Assembly: GCF_020166395.1 (NCBI RefSeq)
Contig: NZ_JAIQXU010000007.1
Location: forward strand, 62,001 to 126,000
Source: Deinococcus betulae
GTDB taxonomy: Bacteria > Deinococcota > Deinococci > Deinococcales > Deinococcaceae
DNA length: 64,000 bases
Direction: 5' to 3'
Under the pieces are notes generated by a model that did no database searches, was not told the DNA's origin, and saw nothing but the letters and a program-made list of their open reading frames with translations. How positions within the stretch are numbered: the stretch's first letter is position 1; every line of letters begins with the position of its first letter. Below are positions 56,546 through 63,807 of this stretch, in pieces. The position numbers and the translations under genes were made by a program.

Positions 56546-56986
56546 TTAATGCGAAGCCTGCCAGGCCGTCACGAGCTGCTGGAAGCCAAGCTCAACCAGT
56601 TCGGAGAGTTGCCCCTCCAGATCACCCATACTTCTGACCATGCCGCTCGTGCTGGCTGACCAGATCACGTCTTGCTGCTTGCGCAACTGAAGCTGCACGG
56701 TGTACGCGAGCCCTTTGCCTCGCCTCCTCACGTTGATGACCAGATGGGTCCTTACCGCGCAGGCCGTATTGAAGAGATTAAGCGCGTCGCGGTGCCGGTC
56801 AGCCACGCCCCAGGTGGTCTCTGACGCGCCCTGCAGAAAAAGATTAGAGACCGGCAGTGAGGTAGAAACCGTCACTCCTTCGCCGGTACAGAGCTGCTGC
56901 TCTTTGAGGGCGGCAAGAGGGGAACTGGCGCCGGCTGTGGCAAGCATGAAGCAGCCAGTGAGAATGAGAGGGATCAGACGGGGCAT
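56546..56986 (-). CDS. Secreted hypothetical protein
   Basis: The 146-aa product starts at ATG 56986 with a signal peptide (MPRLIPLILTGCFMLATAGA). The remainder has LVINVRRRGKGLAYTVQLQL and a C-terminal helix. One cysteine pair (QLC, TAC) could form a disulfide. No family recognised. Confidence 0.6.
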   Translation of the reverse strand: MPRLIPLILTGCFMLATAGASSPLAALKEQQLCTGEGVTVSTSLPVSNLFLQGASETTWGVADRHRDALNLFNTACAVRTHLVINVRRRGKGLAYTVQLQLRKQQDVIWSASTSGMVRSMGDLEGQLSELVELGFQQLVTAWQASH

Positions 56987-57724
56987 GCGGCCAGGATGAC
57001 GGCCCAGCGGTGACGCCCTGGTGACAGGGCAGCTGAGGACAGAAAGGGCAGGCAGCCGGGCGGCGGGTATGCCCCTAGTGCCCTCACCCAGCCTTGTACT
57101 GTGCATGACCTAGTACCCCACCCTCGGCGACAGGGGTTTTTTGGTGTCAGGTTTTGTCAGGTTCTAGGGGCCGCGCTGGGGTGTGTTTTCTCGCGCTGGG
57201 CGCAGCTGGGGCGGCAACCGTCGCCATATGACAATGGTTGAGCACCTGTGGGCCGTTGAAGTGTCGTCATTTGTCTTTATGACCTGGGCCGGGGTGGCGT
57301 TTCAAACGCGGCCCTACCTGGGCTCAATTTCGATTTTTTCGCCTTGCGGCCCTGCGTCTGTCTCCCGGTTCACCCTGAGCGAGTAGGAGTAGCACGGGGG
57401 GTTTCCGGGGTAGGCGTTTGGGTTTCCGGTTTTCCATAACCTCTACTGTTTTTTGCCGTGCTGATGCAGTGATGGAGTAGCAGCGAGGTTTCGGGGGTTT
57501 TTTTGGCACCTATAAACTTATGCGCTCTGGGCCGCGCTAGGTGGGCACCTGGGGATGCCGTGCTAGACGGTAAATAGTTATAGAATCTAGACAACTGTTA
57601 TTATTTATATATCTATACCCCCGGAAACCCCCGAAACCTACTTGCCTACGCCTACCCCCCCCAGCGCGGCCCTACCTGGGCGCTGTGCTGGAGGCGTCCC
57701 TGCGGGGCTGGGGTACGGTGAGGC
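56987..57724. other. Integrase upstream region, 738 bases, repeat-rich
   Basis: No gene is supported. Positions 57400-57660 hold GAAACCC-type repeats in both orientations, the inverted copy (57438-57459) of the 22-mer seen at 39755, AT-rich stretches near 57,570-57,620, and two copies of the 13-bp motif (57168-57180, 57660-57672). Confidence 0.5.
57714..57719 (+). promoter_or_regulatory. -10 box of the integrase gene
   Basis: TACGGT followed by GAGGC and ATG, matching the layout at 45567. Confidence 0.45.
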
Positions 57725-59026
57725 ATGACAGAGAACGGGGGCAAGCGGGCAAAGCGGGGGCAGGGTGAGGGTAGCTTTACCGCGTTACCAGATGGGCGCG
57801 TGCGCTGGCGGGTCATGGTGACAACGGACGCGGGTGAGCGGCGGCATTTCAGCGGCACCGCTAAGAACCTCACAGCAGCCCGCGCCGAGGTGCGTGAGGC
57901 CCGGAAGTTCAAGGAATACGGCGATCTGCCCCCCCGTGAAGTGCTCACCGTCGAGCAACTCATCACGGAATACATAGACGCTCGCGAGCGGTCAGGGGCG
58001 ATCAAGGGGCGCAGCGTGAAGGATTATCACTATTCACTGCGCCACTACATCGCGCCCAGCCTGGGGCCGCTTAAGGCCCAGGGCGTGAACGCTCAGCGGC
58101 TCAAGGATTTTTACGCAGGGCTCGCGTCCAACGGCGAGCGCACACGGGGCAAGATTCATGCCTTGATAAGGGCCGCGTACCGCTGGGGGATGCGTGAGGG
58201 GCGGGTCATGGCTGACCCCACGGTGAGGGGACGCCCTGAGCGCATGAGCACGCGGGGCCCCGCTCGACCTGAGGCGTTCACGCCAGATGAGGCGGTGAAG
58301 TTCTATGAAGCGGCCCGCACTGACCGGTGGGGCTGGCCGCTCGCGTTCATGCTGGCAACTGGACTGCGCCCAGGTGAGGCCCTTGCGCTGACCTGGGCTG
58401 ACGTGACGTTCAGACCGGACGGCTCAGCGGTGGTGAAGGTGGGGCGCACCCGTAGCGCGGTGGGCGGGAAAGTCTATGAGGACACGCCGAAAACACACGC
58501 GGGCACCCGTACCGTGACCGTGACCGGCAGCGCCGTGCAGGTGCTCAGAGATTCTGAGGCCCAGCAGGAACGCGAGCGCGGGGCACGGCTCAGAGACAGT
58601 GGGCGGTCCTACACCGTCACCCCTTACGTGTTCACCTCGCGGGCGGGCACGCCCTGGCACCCAGACAACCTCAGGCGGCCTATGGGGAAACTGTGCGCGG
58701 CTGCTGGGGTCACGGCCCTCTCACCGCACAAGCTCCGGCATTCCTACGCTTCACTCATGGCCGCGCGGGGGGTGCCTGTCGAGGTGCTCAGCTCGCAACT
58801 GGGGCACAGCAGCGCGAGCGTCACCCGTGACGTGTACCGCCATGTGTATGACGTTGAGCGCGAGGGCCTCACGTTTGACCCAGTGCCCCCAGCCTCGCGC
58901 GAGGTAAAGCGGGTGACGGTGAAAGCGAAGCGGATGAAGTCGCGTGCCGCCGAGGTCGAGCCCGCCCAGGACACACCCAGCGCGGCCCATGAAGCTCGAG
59001 CGGTGAAGGAAAGGGGGAGAGCGTAG
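57725..59026 (+). CDS. Tyrosine recombinase (integrase) of the element
   Basis: The 433-aa protein has an arm-binding N-domain (GEGSFTALPDGRVRWRVMVT), a SAM-like core-binding domain (EQLITEYIDARERSGAIKGR) and a catalytic domain with Arg in MLATGLRPGEALALTW, HKLRHSYAS, LGHSSASV and nucleophile Tyr in TRDVYRHVY. It recombines the tRNA-Lys repeats. It ends about 100 bases before the right repeat, as expected. The C-terminal 45 residues are Lys/Glu/Ala-rich. Confidence 0.95.
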   Translation: MTENGGKRAKRGQGEGSFTALPDGRVRWRVMVTTDAGERRHFSGTAKNLTAARAEVREARKFKEYGDLPPREVLTVEQLITEYIDARERSGAIKGRSVKDYHYSLRHYIAPSLGPLKAQGVNAQRLKDFYAGLASNGERTRGKIHALIRAAYRWGMREGRVMADPTVRGRPERMSTRGPARPEAFTPDEAVKFYEAARTDRWGWPLAFMLATGLRPGEALALTWADVTFRPDGSAVVKVGRTRSAVGGKVYEDTPKTHAGTRTVTVTGSAVQVLRDSEAQQERERGARLRDSGRSYTVTPYVFTSRAGTPWHPDNLRRPMGKLCAAAGVTALSPHKLRHSYASLMAARGVPVEVLSSQLGHSSASVTRDVYRHVYDVEREGLTFDPVPPASREVKRVTVKAKRMKSRAAEVEPAQDTPSAAHEARAVKERGRA

Positions 59027-59046
59027 GCGGCGGGGCCAGTTTGTAA

Positions 59047-59058
59047 GGCGTTTGCAAA
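59047..59058 (+). repeat. Putative integrase arm-type site, right
   Basis: GGCGTTTGCAAA, preceded by the related GTTTGTAA; identical to 37578-37589. Confidence 0.45.
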
Positions 59059-59100
59059 TGGCCCTAGGGAGAGCACGTCAGACGGTCAGCCGCAAATGCA

Positions 59101-59126
59101 AAAACCCCGCCTAGCGCGGGGTTTTA
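59101..59126. terminator. Bidirectional terminator between integrase and right repeat
   Basis: AAAACCCCGC-ctagc-GCGGGGTTTT, a 10-bp stem with A- and T-runs on both sides. Confidence 0.85.
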
Positions 59127-59130
59127 TTCT

Positions 59131-59175
59131 TGGTGGGACGTGTAGGACTTGAACCTACAACCCGCTGATTAAAAG
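59131..59175 (-). repeat. Right attachment repeat (tRNA-Lys 3' half)
   Basis: Identical to 37405-37449. The sequence beyond it (GATGCGCCTGG...) is not a tRNA-Lys 5' half, so the tRNA is not restored here. Confidence 0.9.
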
Positions 59176-59316
59176 ATGCGCCTGGACGCCATTTCTGCCG
59201 CTTTCTGCGTGTTCCTGGGATCTCCTGCTTAATCCTGCCTTTTCAGGTTTTTTGATGTCCTGCATGGCGCCAATTTCCTAAGACGTTCTGAAAAATTCTG
59301 AGGCGGCCGAAGTGTA

Positions 59317-59349
59317 CTGGGGTGTGATTGGGGTACATCACACCCCCAG
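59317..59349. repeat. Inverted repeat with 12-bp arms
   Basis: CTGGGGTGTGAT (59317-59328) pairs with 59337-59349, one extra C in the right arm. Possibly a terminator or operator; no T-run is present. Confidence 0.5.
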
Positions 59350-59408
59350 GCAGCTAAGCCAGCCTGTTTACCAGGGGAAGACGGCCACTCGGTATTAGGG
59401 TTTCGGCT

Positions 59409-60128
59409 TCACCAGACCAGAATGTCGTCTGAACCGATGACAACGTAGTTTTTACATTCTGCTCCGAAGAAGTTGGCGCCTACTTCAGTAATGGCGCAGC
59501 CCAATTTCTCAACAAGGCGCACGGGCACGTAAAGTTTGCCGGCGTGCAGGATGGGCGCGGCATTGAGGGTGGCAGTCTGCTGGTCAACACGCACGGCCGT
59601 GTTCCCCAACTCCAACTGCGCCGCATGGCCGCTGAATTGCAGGGTGTACTTCTTCCCGTCTGCCGTCAGAACAGCTCCACTGGTCTTCAGGTCACGCGCT
59701 GCGAAGTACGCCACGCCAGCCACTGCCTGAGCGGGGCGCGGTGGGCCGCCGGCCGAGTTTCTAGGCATGGTACTGGTGCTGAACGACACGCCACCGGCTG
59801 ACGATGTGGATGATCCGCCCTCGCCGGCCTCACAGGCAATGCCGTCGCCATCACGGTCAAGGCCGGAACTGTAGCTGGCGCTGCCGCGTGGAATGTTCGA
59901 GAAGCCAGAACTGCGGGCCTCGGCGCAGCTGCCAAACGTCAGAGACACTGGCGTGTAGGTGCTGTAACCACCGCTGCCTCCGCCCCGGATGTAAGGACGC
60001 ACGTATGTGCCGTCACTCCGGGTATACCCGCTGACCCGAGTCACGGCGTCAGCCGTAGCTGCGAGCGTGGCCCCAACGGTCAGGAAGGCAAGAAAACGAA
60101 GGGAGAGTGTTCGTCCTGAGACTGACAT
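59409..60128 (-). CDS. Secreted excalibur plus copper-amine-oxidase-N-like protein
   Basis: The 239-aa protein has a signal peptide (RFLAFLTVGATLAATADA), an excalibur calcium-binding domain (GSCAEARSSGFSNIPRG, DRDGDGIACE) and a C-terminal beta domain like copper amine oxidase N-domains (PILHAGKLYVPVRLVEKLGC). These modules bind Ca2+ and cell-wall components. Gly/Ser-rich linkers join them. Start at 60128. It may be host or element cargo. Confidence 0.85.
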   Translation of the reverse strand: MSVSGRTLSLRFLAFLTVGATLAATADAVTRVSGYTRSDGTYVRPYIRGGGSGGYSTYTPVSLTFGSCAEARSSGFSNIPRGSASYSSGLDRDGDGIACEAGEGGSSTSSAGGVSFSTSTMPRNSAGGPPRPAQAVAGVAYFAARDLKTSGAVLTADGKKYTLQFSGHAAQLELGNTAVRVDQQTATLNAAPILHAGKLYVPVRLVEKLGCAITEVGANFFGAECKNYVVIGSDDILVW

Positions 60129-60171
60129 GCGCCGAGCGTGCCACGGTCCTGCTGACGAAATTCACACAGGC

Positions 60172-60378
60172 TCAGAATTTGCGCTGTACCACAAGCTCCA
60201 GCCCCATCAGTTCAAGCATTGGCCCCAGCCATTCAGGGGGAATGCGTTTGTCGCCAGCAAGCACCTGAGCCACGGTTGGCGGTTTGATTTCCAGCTTGCG
60301 GGCTAGCTGCGCGGCGAACCCTCGCGGCTGCTGCGCAGCATGGCCTCTGAGAATAGTTTCAAGTTCTGGCCAGGTCAT
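60172..60378 (-). CDS. HTH regulator of module copy 2
   Basis: A 68-aa protein: AQQPRGFAAQLARKLEIKPPTVAQVLAGDKRI is an XRE-type HTH with recognition helix PPTVAQVLAG. ATG 60378 follows a TATGAT -10 box by 7 bases, so it is leaderless. It is divergent from the ALERPV gene, mirroring copy 1. Confidence 0.8.
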   Translation of the reverse strand: MTWPELETILRGHAAQQPRGFAAQLARKLEIKPPTVAQVLAGDKRIPPEWLGPMLELMGLELVVQRKF

Positions 60379-60517
60379 GCATGCATCATATGTTAGCCGT
60401 GTGGCTATTGACAATAGGTAGCTCAGGGGCTACTATTTAGCCATCAGAGAAGGGCGCCGACTCCCCGCTAAGAAAGACGCGCCCTCCCCTGAAATCCCCC
60501 AAGTCAAGAGGACTAAA
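60379..60517. promoter_or_regulatory. Divergent operator region of module copy 2
   Basis: TAGCC-gtgt-GGCTA (60394-60407) and GTAGC-tcaggg-GCTAC are palindromes of the same TAGC type as in copy 1. Confidence 0.5.
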
Positions 60518-60958
60518 ATGCAAGATACCACCACCAAACCCCGCGCCTTGACCCGCACCTGGGAGGCTGTTGTGACCTACCGCGAATGCAGCGTTGTGAC
60601 CGGCCACCAGACGTTCGTGGTCACCCTGACCCGCGTGGCCGGCGTCATCGAGGCCACCATCAACGGCGCCGCCGCCGCTGTCCGCGACGCCTTGAACATC
60701 CTGCGCGGCGCCCTGGTGACCAAGCTCGACGAGGTGCTGGAGCCTGCCCCCATCGGCAAGCCCCAGGCCGCCAACCTGCACCGCCGCATGGGCCGCGCCG
60801 GCCTGCGCAACGCGGAGCATTACGAGCTGGCGAGCGCTGCGCTGGAGCGCCCCGTCCACAGCTTCGCCGGCCTGACCGCGCAGGAAGCCGCGACCGTGCT
60901 GGGCTTCTTCACCGACGCCTTCCCCGATATGGCGGCCGTGGCCCTGGTGGCCGCATGA
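60518..60958 (+). CDS. ALERPV-family protein, copy 2
   Basis: The 146-aa paralog of 52032-52448: same blocks ALTRTW, VTLTR, IEATxNG, LxPAPxGKPxAAxLHR and ALERPVxSxAxLT. AGAGGACTAAA precedes the ATG. It ends in ATGA with the next gene's start. Divergent HTH gene upstream, as in copy 1, but here followed by two coupled genes absent from copy 1. Confidence 0.75.
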   Translation: MQDTTTKPRALTRTWEAVVTYRECSVVTGHQTFVVTLTRVAGVIEATINGAAAAVRDALNILRGALVTKLDEVLEPAPIGKPQAANLHRRMGRAGLRNAEHYELASAALERPVHSFAGLTAQEAATVLGFFTDAFPDMAAVALVAA

Positions 60959-61326
60959 AGGCCAGCTACTACCGGGCGCGCGCACTGGCCGTGGACAAGC
61001 TCGGCCCCGACGCTGACGACGTGCTGGCCAAACTCGACGCGGCCGGCCTGATGGTCGTGTTCCGCCGCGAGGTGGCGGCCGCGAGTCTGGCTGACGCCGA
61101 GGTGCTGGAGAACGTGACGCTGCGCGCGCCCGCCACCTGGGCGGCGCCGGAGCAGGTGGCGGTGATCACGGCCGGCGGCGAGGTCCTGAACCTGTACGTG
61201 CACGAGGACGCCGCCGGGCAGGTGGGGGAGGCCGTGCAGCTTCAGACCGTGATGGGCCACGGGGTGGACGTGACCATTGACCGCGAGGCTGAGGTGCTTC
61301 TGCGCGCCGTGGCGGTGGATCGGTGA
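60955..61326 (+). CDS. Hypothetical protein in the copy-2 operon
   Basis: A 123-aa protein (YYRARALAVDKLGPDADDVLAKLDAAGLMVVFRREVA), beta-rich in its second half (VAVITAGGEVLNLYVHEDA). Starts at ATG in ATGA overlap with the ALERPV stop and ends in GTGA overlap with the DUF3560 gene. No family recognised. Confidence 0.65.
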   Translation: MKASYYRARALAVDKLGPDADDVLAKLDAAGLMVVFRREVAAASLADAEVLENVTLRAPATWAAPEQVAVITAGGEVLNLYVHEDAAGQVGEAVQLQTVMGHGVDVTIDREAEVLLRAVAVDR

Positions 61327-62213
61327 CCTCGCCGGTCACCAACGGGACCGCCTGCTACAACCTCGATAACGACCGCCTGTACTGGACGCCTGCTGAGCGT
61401 CTGGGGCCGGTGGACTATGCCGAGGCGCGGAAGGCGGGCTTCAGCTGGTGGGGCGGCAGCGCGGCCTTCGTGGCCGTGTGGACGCCCGACCGCGAGGACC
61501 ACCTGCTGCGGCACGTCGCGGAGATCACACACGAGGCAGACCCCGATGACCCGCAGGCCCGCGTGCTCCGATTTGCCGGATACGCCGCCGCCGCCGTGGG
61601 TCGTTCGAACGAACGGGTGGCGGCGGCGATGCAGGGCCTGCCACCGATGGGTGAGCCCGTGAAATACGGCCATCACTCAGCCAAGCGGCACCTGCGGGCC
61701 CTTGAGCGCAGCGACCAGAACATGCGCGCCGCCGTGGAGGAGGGCCGGAAAGCGGAGTACTGGAAGGACCGCGCCCAGGGCACCGAGCGGCGGGCCCGGC
61801 AGCAGTCAGACCCCGATGTGGTGCGCCGCCGGATTGCCGAACTGGAGAAGCGGCGGCGGCAGCAGGACCGCACCCTGGCGCGCGAGGGGCTGAGCGAGGC
61901 GGGCCGCAACTGGGCCACGCGCTGGCACGAGCACCTGACGCTGCGCATCGCGTTCGAGGAAGGGCGCTTGGCCGACCTGGCGCCCGCCCCCTTCGCGCCG
62001 CTGACCAGCTACAAGAAGGGCGACGTGGTGGCCCACCAGCGCTGGGGCAAGTGCCAGGTCCTGAACGTCGGCCGGGTGAACCTGAAGCTGGCCCAGCTGG
62101 AGGGCGCCACGAAGGGCTGGACGTGGAGCGCGCCGCCCTACGAGGTGCAGCCCTGGCTGCCCTCAGGGAGTGATTATCCACAGCCCTCCCTCCCGCCTGT
62201 GGATAAGTCGTGA
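61323..62213 (+). CDS. DUF3560 domain protein
   Basis: The 296-aa protein has YAEARKAGFSWWGGSAAFVAVWT, then the DUF3560 signature PVKYGHHSAKRHLRALERSDQN and a coiled-coil-like helix (RIAELEKRRRQQDRTLAREG), and ends in a small beta domain (YKKGDVVAHQRWGKCQVLNV). DUF3560 proteins occur on plasmids and phages; role unknown. Starts at GTG. Its last 14 codons contain two inverted DnaA boxes. Confidence 0.8.
   Translation: MTSPVTNGTACYNLDNDRLYWTPAERLGPVDYAEARKAGFSWWGGSAAFVAVWTPDREDHLLRHVAEITHEADPDDPQARVLRFAGYAAAAVGRSNERVAAAMQGLPPMGEPVKYGHHSAKRHLRALERSDQNMRAAVEEGRKAEYWKDRAQGTERRARQQSDPDVVRRRIAELEKRRRQQDRTLAREGLSEAGRNWATRWHEHLTLRIAFEEGRLADLAPAPFAPLTSYKKGDVVAHQRWGKCQVLNVGRVNLKLAQLEGATKGWTWSAPPYEVQPWLPSGSDYPQPSLPPVDKS
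62174..62206. promoter_or_regulatory. Two inverted perfect DnaA boxes
   Basis: TTATCCACA (62174-62182) and TGTGGATAA (62198-62206) face each other across 15 bases. Both match the DnaA consensus exactly. Confidence 0.65.
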
Positions 62214-62252
62214 ATCGCCCCCCAGAGTGGTCCGGGGGGCGATTCACGACTT
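62205..62252. terminator. 19-bp perfect hairpin between convergent genes
   Basis: AAGTCGTGAATCGCCCCCC (62205-62223) pairs exactly with 62234-62252 around a 10-base loop. It covers the DUF3560 stop codon and lies between convergent genes. Confidence 0.75.
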
Positions 62253-62281
62253 GAGCAATGTCTCAGGCTCACGTGCTGGGG

Positions 62282-62989
62282 TTAGACAGCAGACTCTTCA
62301 GCAGCTGGTTCAGCCTCAGGCAGGTTGCGAATGCTGACTTCGTCTTCAGCTTCCCGAGAAGTGATATGGCGCACCAACGTAGAAAAGATTCTCCACCCCA
62401 CCTCTGTGAGGGAGTATCTACGGTGGGCCAAGAGGAGCGCATTGCTCTCGATTTGGTGGGGCCTGGTGAGATCTACGAGGTTGCCCAGCACCAATGCGGG
62501 GTCCTGATCATCGAAGCGCGGTAAGAACATGTACATGGAAGAGGTGAATTTCAGCACGCTGTTAAGCATGTGGCTAATCTGCTTTCGTTCCTCTTCCGTA
62601 GTTGGTTTTCGTACCGGCGTAATGGGGTAGATGACAGCGTATTCGCGTCGCCCAGGAACCAAGTCGCACGTTGACGTCCCGACGGCATAAAGTGCCCCGG
62701 AACCATCGAATCGAACTCCCATGAAGTATGCCGCCTCAGTGTGAACAATGTCGCCCTGCAGAACGACAAAAGGTTCTTCCAGCTTGCAGACTCCCGTGGC
62801 GCAGCAATGATCGTGCATGATGGGGGGCTTGATCAGGGCCCCCTCTGCGATCATGACCTCTTGGACAGAGGCTGTCTTCCTGTGTGCGGACGCGAAGGCC
62901 TGAAGCTTTTCCACCGCCTCCCGGGAATGAGCGAGAGGGTGGAGATCGCGTAAGAGGTCTTCGAGAGTCGGCTTCACTGCTTGCGTCAT
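62282..62989 (-). CDS. Unknown protein, gene 2 of an operon
   Basis: A 235-aa acidic protein: LEDLLRDLHPLAHSREAVEKL, Cys-rich HDHCCATGVCKLE, beta strands (GALYAVGTSTCDLVPGRREYAVIYP) and a helical end (LAHRRYSLTEVGWRIFSTLV). I start at ATG 62989, with a TTG at 63010 next to the previous stop as alternative. No family recognised. Confidence 0.6.
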   Translation of the reverse strand: MTQAVKPTLEDLLRDLHPLAHSREAVEKLQAFASAHRKTASVQEVMIAEGALIKPPIMHDHCCATGVCKLEEPFVVLQGDIVHTEAAYFMGVRFDGSGALYAVGTSTCDLVPGRREYAVIYPITPVRKPTTEEERKQISHMLNSVLKFTSSMYMFLPRFDDQDPALVLGNLVDLTRPHQIESNALLLAHRRYSLTEVGWRIFSTLVRHITSREAEDEVSIRNLPEAEPAAEESAV

Positions 62990-63010
62990 GGGAACCCCAA
63001 AAGGCGTCAA

Positions 63011-63442
63011 TTATTTGGAAAAATCGAAAGAGTCGTCTTCGTCTTCACTGAATTGGTCATGTGGCACACGGTCAAGACGAATAGCTTCAGGCGCTTTGCG
63101 TCGGGGGAGTGCTGGTGAACTCGCCATCTGCTCAATGGCAATCGCCAACAACTCGCGAGTGTTCTCTGTATCGTTTTCTTTCCAAACGATAGCTGCGCGG
63201 ATGAGGAGCTCAACTCCGTCACTGACTCGGTGGACGTCAGCGGCTAAGCCTTGCAACTCCTGGAAATCGTCTTCTCGTAGAATTCGATACTGCTGACGCT
63301 TCAGGACGAGCGTCCCAACAACGCCTTTGCTCAGTTGACTGAGCTGCTGGGCTGCGCCTACGCGCAGATCCTCAAAGCGCTGCCAAAAGGGACCTGCGCG
63401 CAGAATGCCGTCCTGAATTGGTCGGACTGCTGTCAAGGTCAT
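63011..63442 (-). CDS. Unknown protein, gene 1 of an operon
   Basis: A 143-aa mostly helical protein (GPFWQRFEDLRVGAAQQLSQLSK, EDDFQELQGLAADVHRVSDGVELLIRA) with an acidic C-terminus (EDEDDSFDF). GGAGACACC precedes the ATG. Its stop is directly followed by the next gene's possible TTG. Two palindromes lie upstream. No family recognised. Confidence 0.6.
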   Translation of the reverse strand: MTLTAVRPIQDGILRAGPFWQRFEDLRVGAAQQLSQLSKGVVGTLVLKRQQYRILREDDFQELQGLAADVHRVSDGVELLIRAAIVWKENDTENTRELLAIAIEQMASSPALPRRKAPEAIRLDRVPHDQFSEDEDDSFDFSK

Positions 63443-63521
63443 GGTGTCTCCCTACATCTGCCTTTTAACCCGTAGGCCTCGCCGCCTCTCTACTGGTCTA
63501 GGGTATGGACGACGAGTGCAG

Positions 63522-63574
63522 ATGTAGTCTCACACTACATGACGCGTCCAACAAATTGATCACTAATTTGTTGG
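63522..63574. promoter_or_regulatory. Two palindromes in a divergent promoter region
   Basis: ATGTAGT-ctcac-ACTACAT (63522-63540) and CCAACAAATT-gatcact-AATTTGTTGG (63548-63574) lie between the minus operon and the plus-strand start at 63594. Probably binding sites of one or two regulators. Confidence 0.6.
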
Positions 63575-63593
63575 AAATCTAGCCTTCATCCTC

Positions 63594-63746
63594 ATGAAAT
63601 GGCGTATAGCCACTCCGGAGGAAGCGAGTATTTTTCTCGCCTGCGAGAGTGTTTATCCGCTTTGGTCAACTGAAGCGCTGGCCGGAATGTGGGGACAGAT
63701 TCAACAATTGGTTGATCATCCTATTGATTTTCGTCAACGAAAAAAG
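63594..63746 (+). pseudogene. Truncated small gene
   Basis: From ATG 63594 about 50 codons look like protein (MKWRIATPEEASIFLACESV, STEALAGMWGQIQQLVDHPI), then the frame runs into the terminator and antisense of the next gene as an Arg/Pro-rich stretch. Probably the surviving 5' part of a longer gene. Confidence 0.4.
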
Positions 63747-63781
63747 GCCCCCCGCCCACGCCCAGAGGCGCAAGCAGGGGG
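63740..63781 (-). terminator. Terminator of the partial gene at the right edge
   Basis: Minus strand: CCCCC and GGGGGG arms around a long loop, followed by CCTTTTTT. Confidence 0.55.
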
Positions 63782-63807
63782 AAAACGGCGCAAGTCGTCC
63801 GATAGGG

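Larger units (their letters stand above)
37405..59175. mobile_element. Integrated element at a tRNA-Lys 3' half, about 21.8 kb
   Basis: The two ends are exact 45-bp direct repeats. Between them are a tyrosine integrase beside the right end, an excisionase-like gene near the left end, a primase-polymerase/DUF3987 gene, a toxin-like gene and many unknowns. I see no capsid, portal, large terminase, tail, relaxase or type IV secretion gene. It therefore looks like a phage satellite or another non-conjugative integrative element. Internal parts differ: GC-rich core genes, an AT-rich cargo at 46.8-49.1 kb, and a host-like block at 52.9-57.0 kb. Confidence 0.85.

Noticed and set aside
37405..59175. 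Complete prophage
   Set aside because: No capsid, portal, large terminase, tail or lysis gene can be recognised.
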